Shown: positions 24,902 through 35,013 of the stretch, one piece after another
Numbering within the stretch: position 1 is the first letter of the stretch
How the letters are laid out: the number at the start of each line of letters is the position of its first letter
Assembly: GCA_947034885.2 (NCBI GenBank)
Contig: OX344752.2
Location: 22,963,386 to 23,027,385 of the forward strand
Origin: Thuidium tamariscinum
Lineage: Eukaryota > Streptophyta > Bryopsida > Hypnales > Thuidiaceae
Direction: 5' to 3'
DNA: 64,000 nt
Made by a program: the position numbers and the translations under genes
Notes under the pieces: generated by a model
Told to the model about the DNA's origin: nothing
What the model saw: only the letters and a program-made list of their open reading frames with translations
Database searches by the model: none

Positions 24902-25771
24902 CAGGGCTGTGCGGACGTCCGGGCGTCCGCGTCCGCGTCCGGCACCCCGCGGACGTCCTATGACATTTGATTTTCATAATTTACTGCGCCCGGTAAAAAC
25001 TAAGGCGGACAGCCTTCCTGTTCATTGGCCGTCCGCCCTGACCGTTGGCGTCGGAGGTCCTGTCCGACCGCCCCTCTGCCCCGACTGCCAACATTCGACT
25101 TGTCGTCCGCCCTGTCCACCCGCCGTCTACCCGCCGTCCGCCCACCGTCCGCCCCGTCCGCCAGCCGTCCGCCAGGGTTGTCATATCGGACGGAATAAGG
25201 TTGACCGGCTGCGAACTTCGAACGGCTGTAACTTTTGCAAAAAGTCTTCAAATTGGGTAAATAAGATGTTTTTTGGCATCTACAGAAACTGTAGATGCTA
25301 AAAAACATCTTATTTACCCAATTTGAAGACTTTTTGCAAAAGTTACAGCCGTTCGAAGTTCGCAGCCGGTCAACTCTATTCCGTCCGCCATGAAACCGCC
25401 TGTCCGCCAGCCATCCGCCCCGTCCGCCCCGTCCGCCAGCTGTCCGCCATAAAATCGCCTGTCCGCCAGCCATCCACCATAAAACCGCTTGTCCGCCAAC
25501 CATCCGCCATAAAACCGCTTGTCCGCCAGCCATCCACCAACTGTCCGCCATAAAATTGCCTGTCTGCTAGCCATCCGCCAACTGTCCGCCATTCAACTGC
25601 TTGTTTGCCAGCCGTCCGCTAGTAAAAGCTGTCCGAAATTTGTTTACCGAGCGTTTTACCGGGCGTTTTACCCAGCGTCCGCTATGTCTGCCAGTGTCTA
25701 GACGTCTGGACGTCCGGACGTCCGATTTTTGGATGCATTTTTGGAAAAATGCGGACGTCCGCACAACCCTG
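24902..25771. mobile_element. GC-rich 870-bp non-autonomous hAT element
   Basis: The element starts CAGGGCTGTGCGGACGTCC and ends with the complement of CAGGGTTGTGCGGACGTCC; the CAGGG start is typical of hAT ends. An exact 8-bp duplication TTTCGTGA lies at 24894-24901 and 25772-25779, the hAT target-site length. The interior holds repeated GTCCGCC(AGCC) units (25045-25180 and 25381-25620) and a large hairpin. No transposase is encoded; apparent open frames are repeat translations. It is far richer in G+C and CpG than its surroundings. Confidence 0.88.
25187..25387. repeat. Near-perfect hairpin, ~99-bp arms with 3-base spacer
   Basis: Arms 25187-25285 and 25289-25387 are inverted copies with about three mismatches, separated by AAA. 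Arm content includes CGGACGGAATA, GGTTGACCGGCTGCGAAC and AAATAAGATGTTTTTT. A transcript would fold into long double-stranded RNA, a possible small-RNA source. It lies in the centre of the hAT element. Confidence 0.92.
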
Positions 25772-25779
25772 TTTCGTGA

Positions 25780-25975
25780 GGCCCCGCGCCCGTGCCACGA
25801 CTCCCGTGCCCGCGCCGCGACTGCCCTTTAATGGCACGCGCCACGACTTACCGTTGCTGGCCCGCGCGCCCGCGCCACAATGCCCTGCGCCCGCGCCATG
25901 ACGCACGCGCGCTCGGGCCGTGACTGCCCCTTTCTGGCACGCGAGCCCGCGCCACGCGCGCCGCGACCTTAAAAC
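25780..25975. repeat. GC-rich imperfect tandem repeat (GCCCGCGCCACGACT-type)
   Basis: Reiterated GCCCGCGCC, GCCACGACT and GGCACGCG words make this one of the most GC-rich stretches of the window. It directly follows the right TTTCGTGA of the hAT element and was presumably contiguous with 24893 before that insertion. Open frames crossing it are probably spurious. Confidence 0.6.
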
Positions 25976-28194
25976 CGTAAAACTAACTAGGGAATTCAAG
26001 AGAAACGACGGTAAGATTCAAACCTCTATTCTTGTGTCTGGATCCAGTTCCGGAGGTTTTCTCGTTGCGGCAGACTCGACCAAAGCTTCCTTCGCTCGTA
26101 CACGCGTGTGTCGCGCCATGACTGACTGGCTTTACGAGGACAAGCGTCTCCGCCGTCAGCTACCAAAAGAAAGATCAAATGTGCTCATTGCATACACTAA
26201 GAGAGCTGCGCAGGTATCCTCTGATTGATCTGGAAGGTGGGAGTTCATGGACAAACTCGGCGCGGAGACGATGACCATCCCAAAACCTGGACAGCCACAC
26301 GGAAGATCCGCGCGAGAGGCTTGAGAATGAGGACAAAAGAAATCAGTTTTCGGGGAAGCGGAAGGTCCGCTTGAAATTCCCCTCATCCTCGAAATTTGGG
26401 AGGAATCCGACACCACTGAAATCTCTCTGGAAAGTTTAGACTCCTGAGCGGCGCGTTGAGCCAGTTCTTAGCTGGGTGGCGTAATATCCTCTGGGATCAC
26501 CACCCGTAATCCGTATTTGGAAATTGAAGAATTTCAATCTACACTAGTCATGTCCATGCGTATCTCGAGTTGCTTTTGAACTCAGAGAATAAGCGGGGTT
26601 AATTTTCTAAGACGAAGACTCCAATTCCTCGCCATACAGATTCATGTTCTGGTTTTTACTTGAACTTAGTAACGTGGAAAACAGCATGCAAACATGCATT
26701 CAATAAGGTGAGGTTCAAGCATTTTTGCAATACAAAGACCATGTCGGTTTTAATAAGTGACCAAGTTCAACGTACTGTCCTGACACTACCAAGATTCTCT
26801 AGTTTGTCTGTATTCAAGGCTACATGAAAGTTGACCACTTTCTGGATTATTGATTCTTCTGCACGCCAGAAACCATGACAAACATGGCGAATCGAGTATG
26901 GTGACGTTCTGCACTTCCCAAGAAGATGAGTATGACTTTTCTTCTTACACTCAATCACTCATCATCTTTTTGGCTAATAGAGCCAGTACGTTGGTAAAGT
27001 AATTTAAATTTGTCGCCTGCTTTCTCACATGTTGCACTTCTTTGCCTTTTAGTTTTGCTTGTCTCTATTTCATGTTTTGAGTTCCAAGTAGTTTTAAGAA
27101 AAATATAAGGTGAAATCAACCATTAATTGGTTCCAAAGAAAGAAAAAAATAAGATAGGGGATGTAAGAGTGTATCTTTACCAATAACTACTTGATTTCCA
27201 CTTAGGGGGAGCTATTTTTGTTGATACGATTTTTAGTGAATTTTTATGTTTAGGAAAATGGAATTGACTTCGAACCGAACTCCTTTAATACTTTTTAGAC
27301 CTTCATGAAGTTTATTCTGAATTTCTGAAGTTGAAGACATAGTCGATTCTAAAAAGTGATCCCCTCTTGAAATGTACACTTGTAGTATATGTTAGAGGAA
27401 AAACCTACCAAATCCCTTTTTGAATTAAGGTCACAATTACAGCCCCCTACTTTATAAGCCTTTGTTGCATCAAGACATGACCGTGCAAATATGAATATTA
27501 ATTTTCATTATCCTAAAAGACTGATAGCACATACATTAGTAGAAGAAACAAAGTGCAAGGAAAAGGATCCTAAGTATTATTTTCCTACTCAAAGTCCAAT
27601 GAAAAAGCTTTGCAATGTCATACAAATTTGCAAATGGAAGCCCAACATACACTTTGAATATTTTCTTAAAATTGTGTTTGGAACAAAATCCTAAGCTTCT
27701 TTTCTAAATATCCTTGTTGAATGGTTGTACAATAGAGTCAACCTCATTGTAGTTGCATTTGCAAGTTCAGTACCATTCACTTCTATAATATATGCAGTTG
27801 TTGCTACGCACATAAGGATGGAATAGGATTGAAGAGTACTCTACTTATTTTCCTTATTCATGCACTCAATGTAACCTTCATTTTGAAGAGATACAATTGA
27901 CTGTTGTAAACCGCTCTACCAAAATATAGAAGCAATAATATATTTACTCCTTGTCACGTTCAATACGGCCTTGGGTACTCCTACATCTATACTACATCGA
28001 TTGATTTCATACTATGTTTTTCCAAGCACTATAGAGTAATCACTCATAAACACTATACTGAGTTTTTCTAAATTGAAAGAGAGAATACATGGGCCTTTGT
28101 AGCACCCCTAAACTGAAGTTCATTCCTGCAAGATTTATATTGAATTCAAGGTAAACAATCTGGAATGGGCTGCAAGATGCTTACATTTGGATTG
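25976..28194. other. No supported gene; interior of the giant element
   Basis: The 25976-26460 part is moderately GC-rich with overlapping open frames on both strands (for example plus 25920-26228) that match nothing I know. From about 26500 the sequence is AT-rich with frequent stops. It could be intron of the ParB/methyltransferase-like gene if the exon at 28195-28379 is its first. Confidence 0.3.
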
Positions 28195-28379
28195 TCGTTT
28201 GTAGCCGCCACTTGGTGGTCGCCAGCGAGTTGTTGACTCTCCTTACGCAGTGCCTCCGATTCATTGTGCTCAACATCCATGGGCTCGCCACTAGCTCCTC
28301 CTTCAAATCGAAGAGACTTTCGAGTTTCAGCAACTCCAGAATTGTTGGACTTCGATGCAGCCCTCTTGCCTCGTTTCAT
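28195..28379 (-). pseudogene. Possible first coding exon of the ParB/methyltransferase-like gene
   Basis: From the ATG at 28377-28379 a minus-strand frame encodes about 61 residues starting MKRGKRAASKSNNSG, basic then acidic, and ends at a good donor (AAT then GTAAGC) at 28195. The basic start could be a nuclear signal. It lies upstream of, and on the same strand as, the decayed gene ending at 17242, and back-to-back with the transposase gene starting at 30470. Linking it to the 22986 exon is an inference from layout. Confidence 0.35.
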
Positions 28380-28908
28380 CCTTAATCTACTAACAACTCT
28401 ACAAGATAGAAATGAAGAAAACTTCTTATCTTTTGGAATCAACAATGAGTTTTCAAGCAAAGAAGGCGCGTCTTCTAAAAGTCTGAGCTCTAAGAATCCT
28501 AATCCCTAAACCTCCCTTCTTGAACTACCTCCAAGAGGCTAAAGAAGATAACTTCAAATGAACACTTCTAGTCGGGGAAGAAGATAAGTACTTCTCAGAT
28601 TGTAACATTGCATTCATTCTCACATGTAGTACTAGGTAGCTCTGCTAGGCCCTGTGCCCGATATTTCAAAAGTGGTTGAGTTAGGCGGCATTATAAATGT
28701 GCCGTCAATTTAGATCGCAACGGAGATTTGATAGTATCGTTTCAAATCTGACATTGTCCTCTTCATGCGTGCCGCCGACTTTTGAACACATCCAACTTAG
28801 ATCAATTCTGTAACATAGAATCCAAAGCAAAAAATTAGTATATGAATGTGCTATTGAAGTCCCAAATGTCCTACTACTAGAAATGCAATACTAAATAAGT
28901 AATATACA

Positions 28909-30126
28909 CAACGATGCTAGAGTATGAGCGGGGAGCAATGAGCAATGAAACTTAAATGCTCATTGCAAGAATATTTTCTAAAAATAGACATGTTAGAGAA
29001 ATAAATAGTATTATCAAATCCAAAAATAATAATGTCAAAAATTTTAAATTTTTAAATTTTTAAAAAAATCTACAAAAAAATTATATAAAATAGTTGATAT
29101 TATAATGAAAGGTTGCATGAATGAACACCCATTCATTCATGTATGAATGAACTTCATCCATGTCATCCATCCATCATTCATCATTCAATTTCCAAATTGT
29201 TAAAATTTTTGCAACTCATTATAAGCTTTTTTGAACCCAAAGAGGCTTTGAACCATTTGTGCTCTTTAATATCGTCTCCCTAAAAGCTTCTTTGGAATCC
29301 AAAAAAGGCTTCTCAATTCAGAGAGCCCTTCTTTGGAGCCAAAGGGCTCTCCTAGTATAGGCTTTTTTAGAACCTAAAGAATGCTCCTCGGATTCAAGGA
29401 GCTTTTCTTTAGTGCTAAAAGGCTTTTTTTAATAAGGCTTTTTGAATTTATAAAAGGCTCTTTAAATGCAAGGAGCATTTTTTGGTGCCAAAAAGGTCTT
29501 CCATTGAAACCACTTTGGAACTAAAATAAGGGTACTTCAAATCAATGAGCCCTTCATTTGTGCCAAAAAGCTCATTTAGAGCATCCTTGAATTGAAGAGG
29601 CCTTAAAATCATCATTGCTTTTTAATATTGTCTCTCTTCAAGCCTCCTCGGAACCCAAGGAAGGCTCCTCGGATCCAAGGAGCCTTTTTTGATACCCAAA
29701 ACTTCTTACAATGAAGGCTCTTCGGAATCCAAAAAAGGCTCCTCGGATCCGAGGAGCCTTTTTTGGTGCCCAAAACTTCTTGCAACGAAGGTTCTTTTAA
29801 ACTCAAGAAAGAGTCTTTGGATCCAAGGAGCCTTTTGTTGATGCCAAAAAGTTCTTTCAATGAAGGCTCTGTACAGCCCAAAGAATAATCTACATCCATA
29901 GTTCTTAATTTTTTCATCTATATTTTTCATCTACATTCATCTGGTATTATTTTCATCCATCTAAAGTAATGAATGAAATAAGTCATTTACATCTAAAGAT
30001 TTATTTTTTATAAAATTAATTTTTAAATGTTCATTCTTAAATTTTTTTCTTAAAATTCTTAATGCTCAAATCTTCCCGCTCAATGCTCAATGCTCAACGC
30101 TCATTGCTCATACTTTAGCAACCCTG
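28909..30126. mobile_element. 1.2-kb non-autonomous MULE derivative with hairpin-rich interior
   Basis: Left end CAACGATGCTAGAGTATGAGC and right end (complement) CAGGGTTGCTAAAGTATGAGC are inverted repeats. They match, in reverse orientation, the right and left ends of the giant element (CAACGACACTAGCG and CAAGGTTGCTAGC). GTAATATACA (28899-28908) and GTAATATACG (30127-30136) flank it, a 10-bp duplication with one mismatch. GAGCAATGAGC-type subterminal repeats recur at both ends. It encodes nothing evident and sits between the two divergent genes of the giant element. Confidence 0.78.
29285..29880. repeat. Tandem hairpin repeats (GGCTCCTCGGATCCAAGGAGCC type)
   Basis: Successive units of roughly 80-95 bp each contain a palindrome such as GGCTCCTCGGATCCGAGGAGCC cut down by mutation, followed by TTTTTTGGTGCCAAAA. 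The best-preserved palindromes are near 29664, 29738 and 29818. They make up most of the interior of the 28909-30126 element. Confidence 0.75.
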
Positions 30127-30469
30127 GTAATATACGCAGCCTAAATCTTTAATGCAAGCACGCTTATAAGATGCCAGGGTTTTAGAATTTAATGCACTAT
30201 CTTTAAGACTAATGAAATACAAAAAACTATATCATTTTGAAATCCTTGTATGAGACACCCTTAGTTATAAAAGTACAGAGTAAAAGGACAAAACCTACCG
30301 GCAAAAAGCATATCAATGGAAATAATGAGTTCCATAACTTCTGTACCAATAGACAATAATAGTAGGTGGCGCTAAAAACTACAGTAAAACCTCATGTTTA
30401 CAAATACTAAGTACTTCCAACTAAGTCTCTCTTTTGTGTATTGAGGTGCATTGGTTAGTTAATAGAAAC

Positions 30470-33400
30470 ATGGCTTCCATACGCGTTGATGGTCAAGAGG
30501 TTCCCTTGGTCTTTCCGCTTGATGAGAGAGGGTATGCTACAGTTTTCAGCCACTTACTTCATGTAAGGTTCAAGTTCATTGAATCATCTATCTACATTGA
30601 GGAAGAGAGGAAGTCAGAGTCAGGTGAATTAAAGCAATCTATTCCTCTTGTGAAGTCAGCCTCTAATGGAAACCATTGTTGGTATCTGGGTTCGGGAAAT
30701 TTCAGAGTCTATGGTCTCCCTCTACCAATGCTTCCTTTGTCAGTTGAAATAGGAAGTCACCAGTCTGCCAATTCAATAGTGGACATGCCCTTTGTAGTTG
30801 AGGCTTCTACACGAAGTAATAGTCAAGATTGTCTGCCAATGTTCTCTAGAAATGAAAATGAGGTTGTAGTGAAGATAGAAAAAATGGACACTATTGTAGA
30901 TCTATCTAGCGATTTAGAAGGAGACTTTGTACCCTTATCTCTTGACCCGAAACCCTACATTATTATGGGTGTTTCAAGTGAGAAGCCAACTACTCACAAT
31001 GACTCAGAACCCCCAGCTAGTAATATTGCAAAGTCTTCGTTCTGTCATCCTATGCTACAATCAAATCCTAACAAATGCTTGAGTATTATGGAGTGCTTGA
31101 AGAAGCTTTCTACTCTTCAACGTTCAAGGAATGAATTGTCTACTGTGAATCTAGACAGCATGAAACATCATCTAGTAGAGTTTCTTCCACCTACATACAA
31201 CGGGGATGCCATCTTCGAATTGTCACCGTGTCAATGTTCTTCTTCTTCTTCCGCAGCAAAGAACCTAGAGGGGATGGACAAGCGTTATGACGGACATCCT
31301 TGGTGCAAGCTCATAACAACAAACATCCACAATTCAGATCAACTCAAGTTCCGTAAGTCCTACTGCGCTGGTCATCTTGTTTGTGAGAATAGTGACTATG
31401 AGTACTTGAAGAAGGCTTCTAGAAAGAATGAAACAGAGTGGAGCGGTTCTACCATTTTTCCTTTTGTAGTTGGACAAGGTCCTCCTAAAGATTGTAAGCT
31501 TGTTTGCAAAGTCTGCAAAAGTACACCTACTTGCCTTCGCATGTGTGATGCTGAGATGTATTATTGCTATAGTGAAAACCCCAAAATGACTAGAGCCGCT
31601 ATCCACTTTGGAAATCATACTCACCCAGTAGCTAAGGGCATGTATAGAGACTCTGCAAAGGAAATTAGCAATCTCATTGCAGAACAAGTGGCCAAGACTC
31701 CGATAGCTACAAACTCTGCTATAGCGTTGTCTGCTAACAAAGACTTCTTGACAAACCATCTTTTTCACTATGGAGAAGGAGAAAAAGAGATGCTCAAGGG
31801 AGATGAGATGGAAGAGGTTATGGACCGCTTCCAAGTTCTAAGCAGTCCTAGCATACGAAACGTCATCTCTTCTTTCCGCTCAAACAATCGAGGAGGTGTC
31901 ATCGACAACATTATGACTATGAAGAAAGAATCCAAATTTGAATTCATCCACGATAGCGTATTTCCAAGTCAAGGGAAGGAGAAGGTGTATATAATCAAAA
32001 TGCTTACCGAAGGACCTGGAAGTGGAGTCGACCTCGTCAAGCGTATGCAACCTGAGGGGGATCTACAGAACGCGTGGATGATGTTTGACCACGTGAAGCA
32101 CGTGAAGGACTGGACCACTATGGCGTGCCACGTGTACGATTCACTGTACAAAAAGGTAATGACAATTGCAGTATGTGATATGCAGTCTGAAGATACCGAG
32201 ATCCAAGTATAGTTCTGGAGAAGTTTGAATGCTGTCATGACACATTATGGAGTGTCTGACACAAACTTTAAAGGCTTTATGGCAGATAGTGCAATGGCTA
32301 ATTGGAATGTAGTACGTATTGTCTATGGTAGTGGTTCTTCAAATGAGGTCATGGAAAACCAGGAGAGAATTTGCCTATTGCATTGGACATCTTCTCTTAT
32401 CAAACATACACAGAAACACATAAAGCCTGCATTTCAACACCAACACAATATACTATATAAGCAATACAAAGAATCCAAGAGTGTGGACGAAGCAGAGACA
32501 CGCTATCTTTCTATTCGATCATGGTGGTTATCATCTGGGGCTGCAAGCGAGGAGTCACTTCATCACTTGGAGCATTGGCTAGTATTCTGGCACTTTCGGT
32601 ATTTGCAATGGGGAGGCTTTATGACTATGGTAAGCAAAAGCAGTCTTGATTTATAGCTTTATGTTATATTTTCTCCAAAATAGTGGCAAATGTGATTGTA
32701 CTTTTAAACGGTAGGAATGTATTCTTGGCTTTAAGTATTGCTTGTCTAAGTGAAAACATTGGAAATTTAAAATTTGAGAAGAAAACATTATAGAGGTATA
32801 TGAAATGGAGGTATTACAAAAGAATACATATGATTCCGTCGGATTCGACGGAATTTTATGTGTTACCATGGTGTACTCTTTTTTGGAGTAATGATGATGT
32901 AAAAATAATTTTTAGGTTCACTTCTAAAAGTTTATAATTACATTTTCTTGTAAAAAGGTATCTTAGTCTAAAACTTCTCTAATTTACATTTCTTTCGTTT
33001 TCTAGGATAACATGTTTAATCTTTTTTGTTACAGATTTTGTGATTGAAATTGATTAGATTGGATGTACACTTATGCAGGGCTTGAGTTTGGAGGAGATGA
33101 CAAACTTGCCTTTTTGTAATTTTCTGAAACTATTCATAACAAGTGGCTACAAATGTCAGGGAAACGCGGAAACAATTTATTTGACGCCACTTGTGATGAT
33201 AATATTCGTGCTTGGATGCAAATGACGAATTATCGTGCATATCTTAGAGGACATGCATCTGGTTCAGGCCCATCAAAGGGGGAATTGAAGCTGAGAGCTG
33301 CAAGATGTAGTGAATGCCCTAAGAAAATTGTGGAAGTACTGAACACGTTACCAGAAGCCCATGGTGTGGGAACTCGAGTACCACATTTGTAAGGAGAAGA

Positions 33401-34466
33401 AATATTCGGGAGTACAAAGAGGAAGTTGGATGTACCTATTGGTGATGATGGAGATTCACATAGACCTGACAAAGTGAACTTCTCGCAGCCCCGTGTTCAA
33501 ACAAGGTCAACTAAGATATCAGAAGAGCCATTGGAGATCAATGCGTCACAAAAGGAGGTCAATCCTATTCAATATGTAGCAGTAGTATTTGAAAGCGATT
33601 GTGACACATCAAAGTGGCACATTGCTAGGATCAGCCACAAATCGAATGCTAGATGTTCAGCTCAACAACGGACATCCAACATCAAATATACTTCAAAGAT
33701 TTCGAAGGGGAAAAAGGGAACCCCAGCTCCCACCTATCGTGGTAGAAAGGAAGAGTATGGCACTAAACGAGAGGTGGTTGTAGACTTCTGGTTTTGTTGG
33801 GATGATATTGAAAGATGTGTGAAAGGTACCAAGCGCAAGCGGGTCATTGATTGGCCGGAGGTGCCTGACATTTGACCTATTTTGAGTGGGACTTACCTCA
33901 ATCGAGAAGAAACTTTGTTGCTACAACATGCAGGATTCCAACTCCAGGAGAAGCCAACATTATCGCCACATAAACTTTTCACCATGTCTAAGATTTTCAC
34001 GCCTTTTTTTCTCGACCATCCATCACCACCAAACGCCGATGTACATCCAATAGTGAGAAACAACCAGACTATTAGGAGACTTGCAAATGCCCCAACTATT
34101 GAGCAACGAAACAAATGGGAGAGTGCTGGAAATGTTAAAGGACAAATTCTAGAAGTAGCTATTCTCCCATTTCCAAGACTTGGTGCAATATTTGTACTAG
34201 AAACTGGACTGGAACCAAAGAAAAACATATATCGAGTGACAGTGGGTATGTTCCCTTCATGCACTTGTCCGGACTTTGTCAACATGGTTGTGTCTGCTGT
34301 TGGAGGGTGAGCGCAGTATGTGAATTGCAAGCACTTGTACTATTTGTATAGATATTTTTGCAAGATGGACATCCATGATGATAAATTCATTCATGCACCT
34401 AGTTATAGCTTCAATGAGTTGAAGCTACTTTTAGTCCGAGCTAGGATTATTATAGTTTCAGAGTAG
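30470..34466 (+). pseudogene. MULE-type transposase with SWIM zinc finger, decayed
   Basis: Probable transposase of the giant element. The frame runs from ATG 30470 (an open stretch from 30434 lacks ATG) with one intron, 32630-33078 (GTAAGC..GCAG). A zinc-binding CxxC...HxH region (KLVCKVCKS, NHTHPV; about 31495-31630) resembles the WRKY-GCM1-like fingers of MULEs. The catalytic-type core includes MMFDHVKHVKDW, VCDMQSED and FKGFMADSAMANW (about 32075-32310). The C-terminus has a SWIM finger: PSCTCPDF, then NCKHL (about 34246-34345). Disruptions: TAG 32210-32212, a one-base deletion near 33125, TAA 33390-33392, TGA 33873-33875, and TGA 34308-34310 inside the SWIM motif. The final stop is 34464-34466. 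The N-terminal 300 residues match no domain I recognise. Alternative class: KDZ-like. Confidence 0.7.
32836..32851. repeat. Palindrome CCGTCGGATTCGACGG in the spacer of the transposase intron
   Basis: A near-perfect palindrome inside the 32630-33078 intron, extended outward by ACATA/TATGT. It shares its core with the GGATCC-centred palindromes at 23790, 24120, 24430 and 24830, hinting at a small repeat family scattered within the giant element. Confidence 0.5.
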
Positions 34467-35013
34467 ACATGGCTTTTCTTTTTTACTATATCTCATTCAT
34501 ATTGTATCCTTTTATACGTTTAGCAAATGTAATATTATGAAGGACATGGAATAGAAACAAATGTATTTATCACAAAATACAAACCCATATCTTATAAGTA
34601 GGTGACATGGTGGATAGTTTATCTACATATGTACAACATCCACCTTATATCTCATTATGGAAATGCACATTTAAAAGTGACATGAGTTTGTTACACCTAC
34701 AACGGTTTCCAAGTTCTTTGGAGTAATAATATAAATTGTTAAAACTTCGTTTCAGTCTAGAAATCACCATGCCTACCCTAGACAATTTATGGCTATACAA
34801 TATAACACTCTATAACAATCCACGGTCATAGGAGACACGGTCATAGGCCCCAAAATTTACTATAATAGCAATTTTTATTAGAAATTTTGACATATTTTGA
34901 CTGAATTTTTTTTTTCATCAACTTTTTTAATTTAAAAACCTTGTTGGGGCTCACCGCTCACAAGTTTCTTGCTCACAGGCTCACCGCTCCACGCTCAAAC
35001 GCTAGTGTCGTTG

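Larger units (their letters stand above)
16347..35013. mobile_element. Giant cargo-carrying Mutator-like (MULE) transposon, about 18.7 kb
   Basis: The same 10 bp, CTTGGGAGGA, flanks this interval at 16337-16346 and 35014-35023. Inward of these, both ends start with CA and are related inverted repeats: the left begins CAAGGTTGCTAGCAGG, the right (complement) CAACGACACTAGCG. Further in they share GAGCG(G)TGAGC, TGTGAGCAAGAAA, TTGATGAA and CCTATGACCGTGG (about 16440 and the complement near 34835). Target duplications of 9-11 bp are typical of MULEs, and a SWIM-type MULE transposase pseudogene ends 550 bp from the right terminus. A ParB/methyltransferase-like gene ends 895 bp from the left terminus, so both genes point outward. 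A 1.2-kb derivative with the same ends sits inside (28909-30126). The superfamily call is inference; KDZ-type elements are an alternative. Confidence 0.6.

Noticed and set aside
24819..25831. Overlapping open frames of 60-183 residues rich in Pro/Arg/Gly/Asp
   Set aside because: They translate the GTCCGCC and GCCCGCG tandem repeats and the hairpin of the hAT element in several frames at once.
26156..26416. 86-residue minus frame and overlapping 102-residue plus frame
   Set aside because: Neither resembles a known protein and both lie in repeat-derived GC-rich DNA inside the giant element.
29285..29880. CRISPR-like look of regularly spaced palindromic repeats
   Set aside because: Units are degenerate, spacers are not unique sequences, and the array is the interior of a plant transposon derivative.
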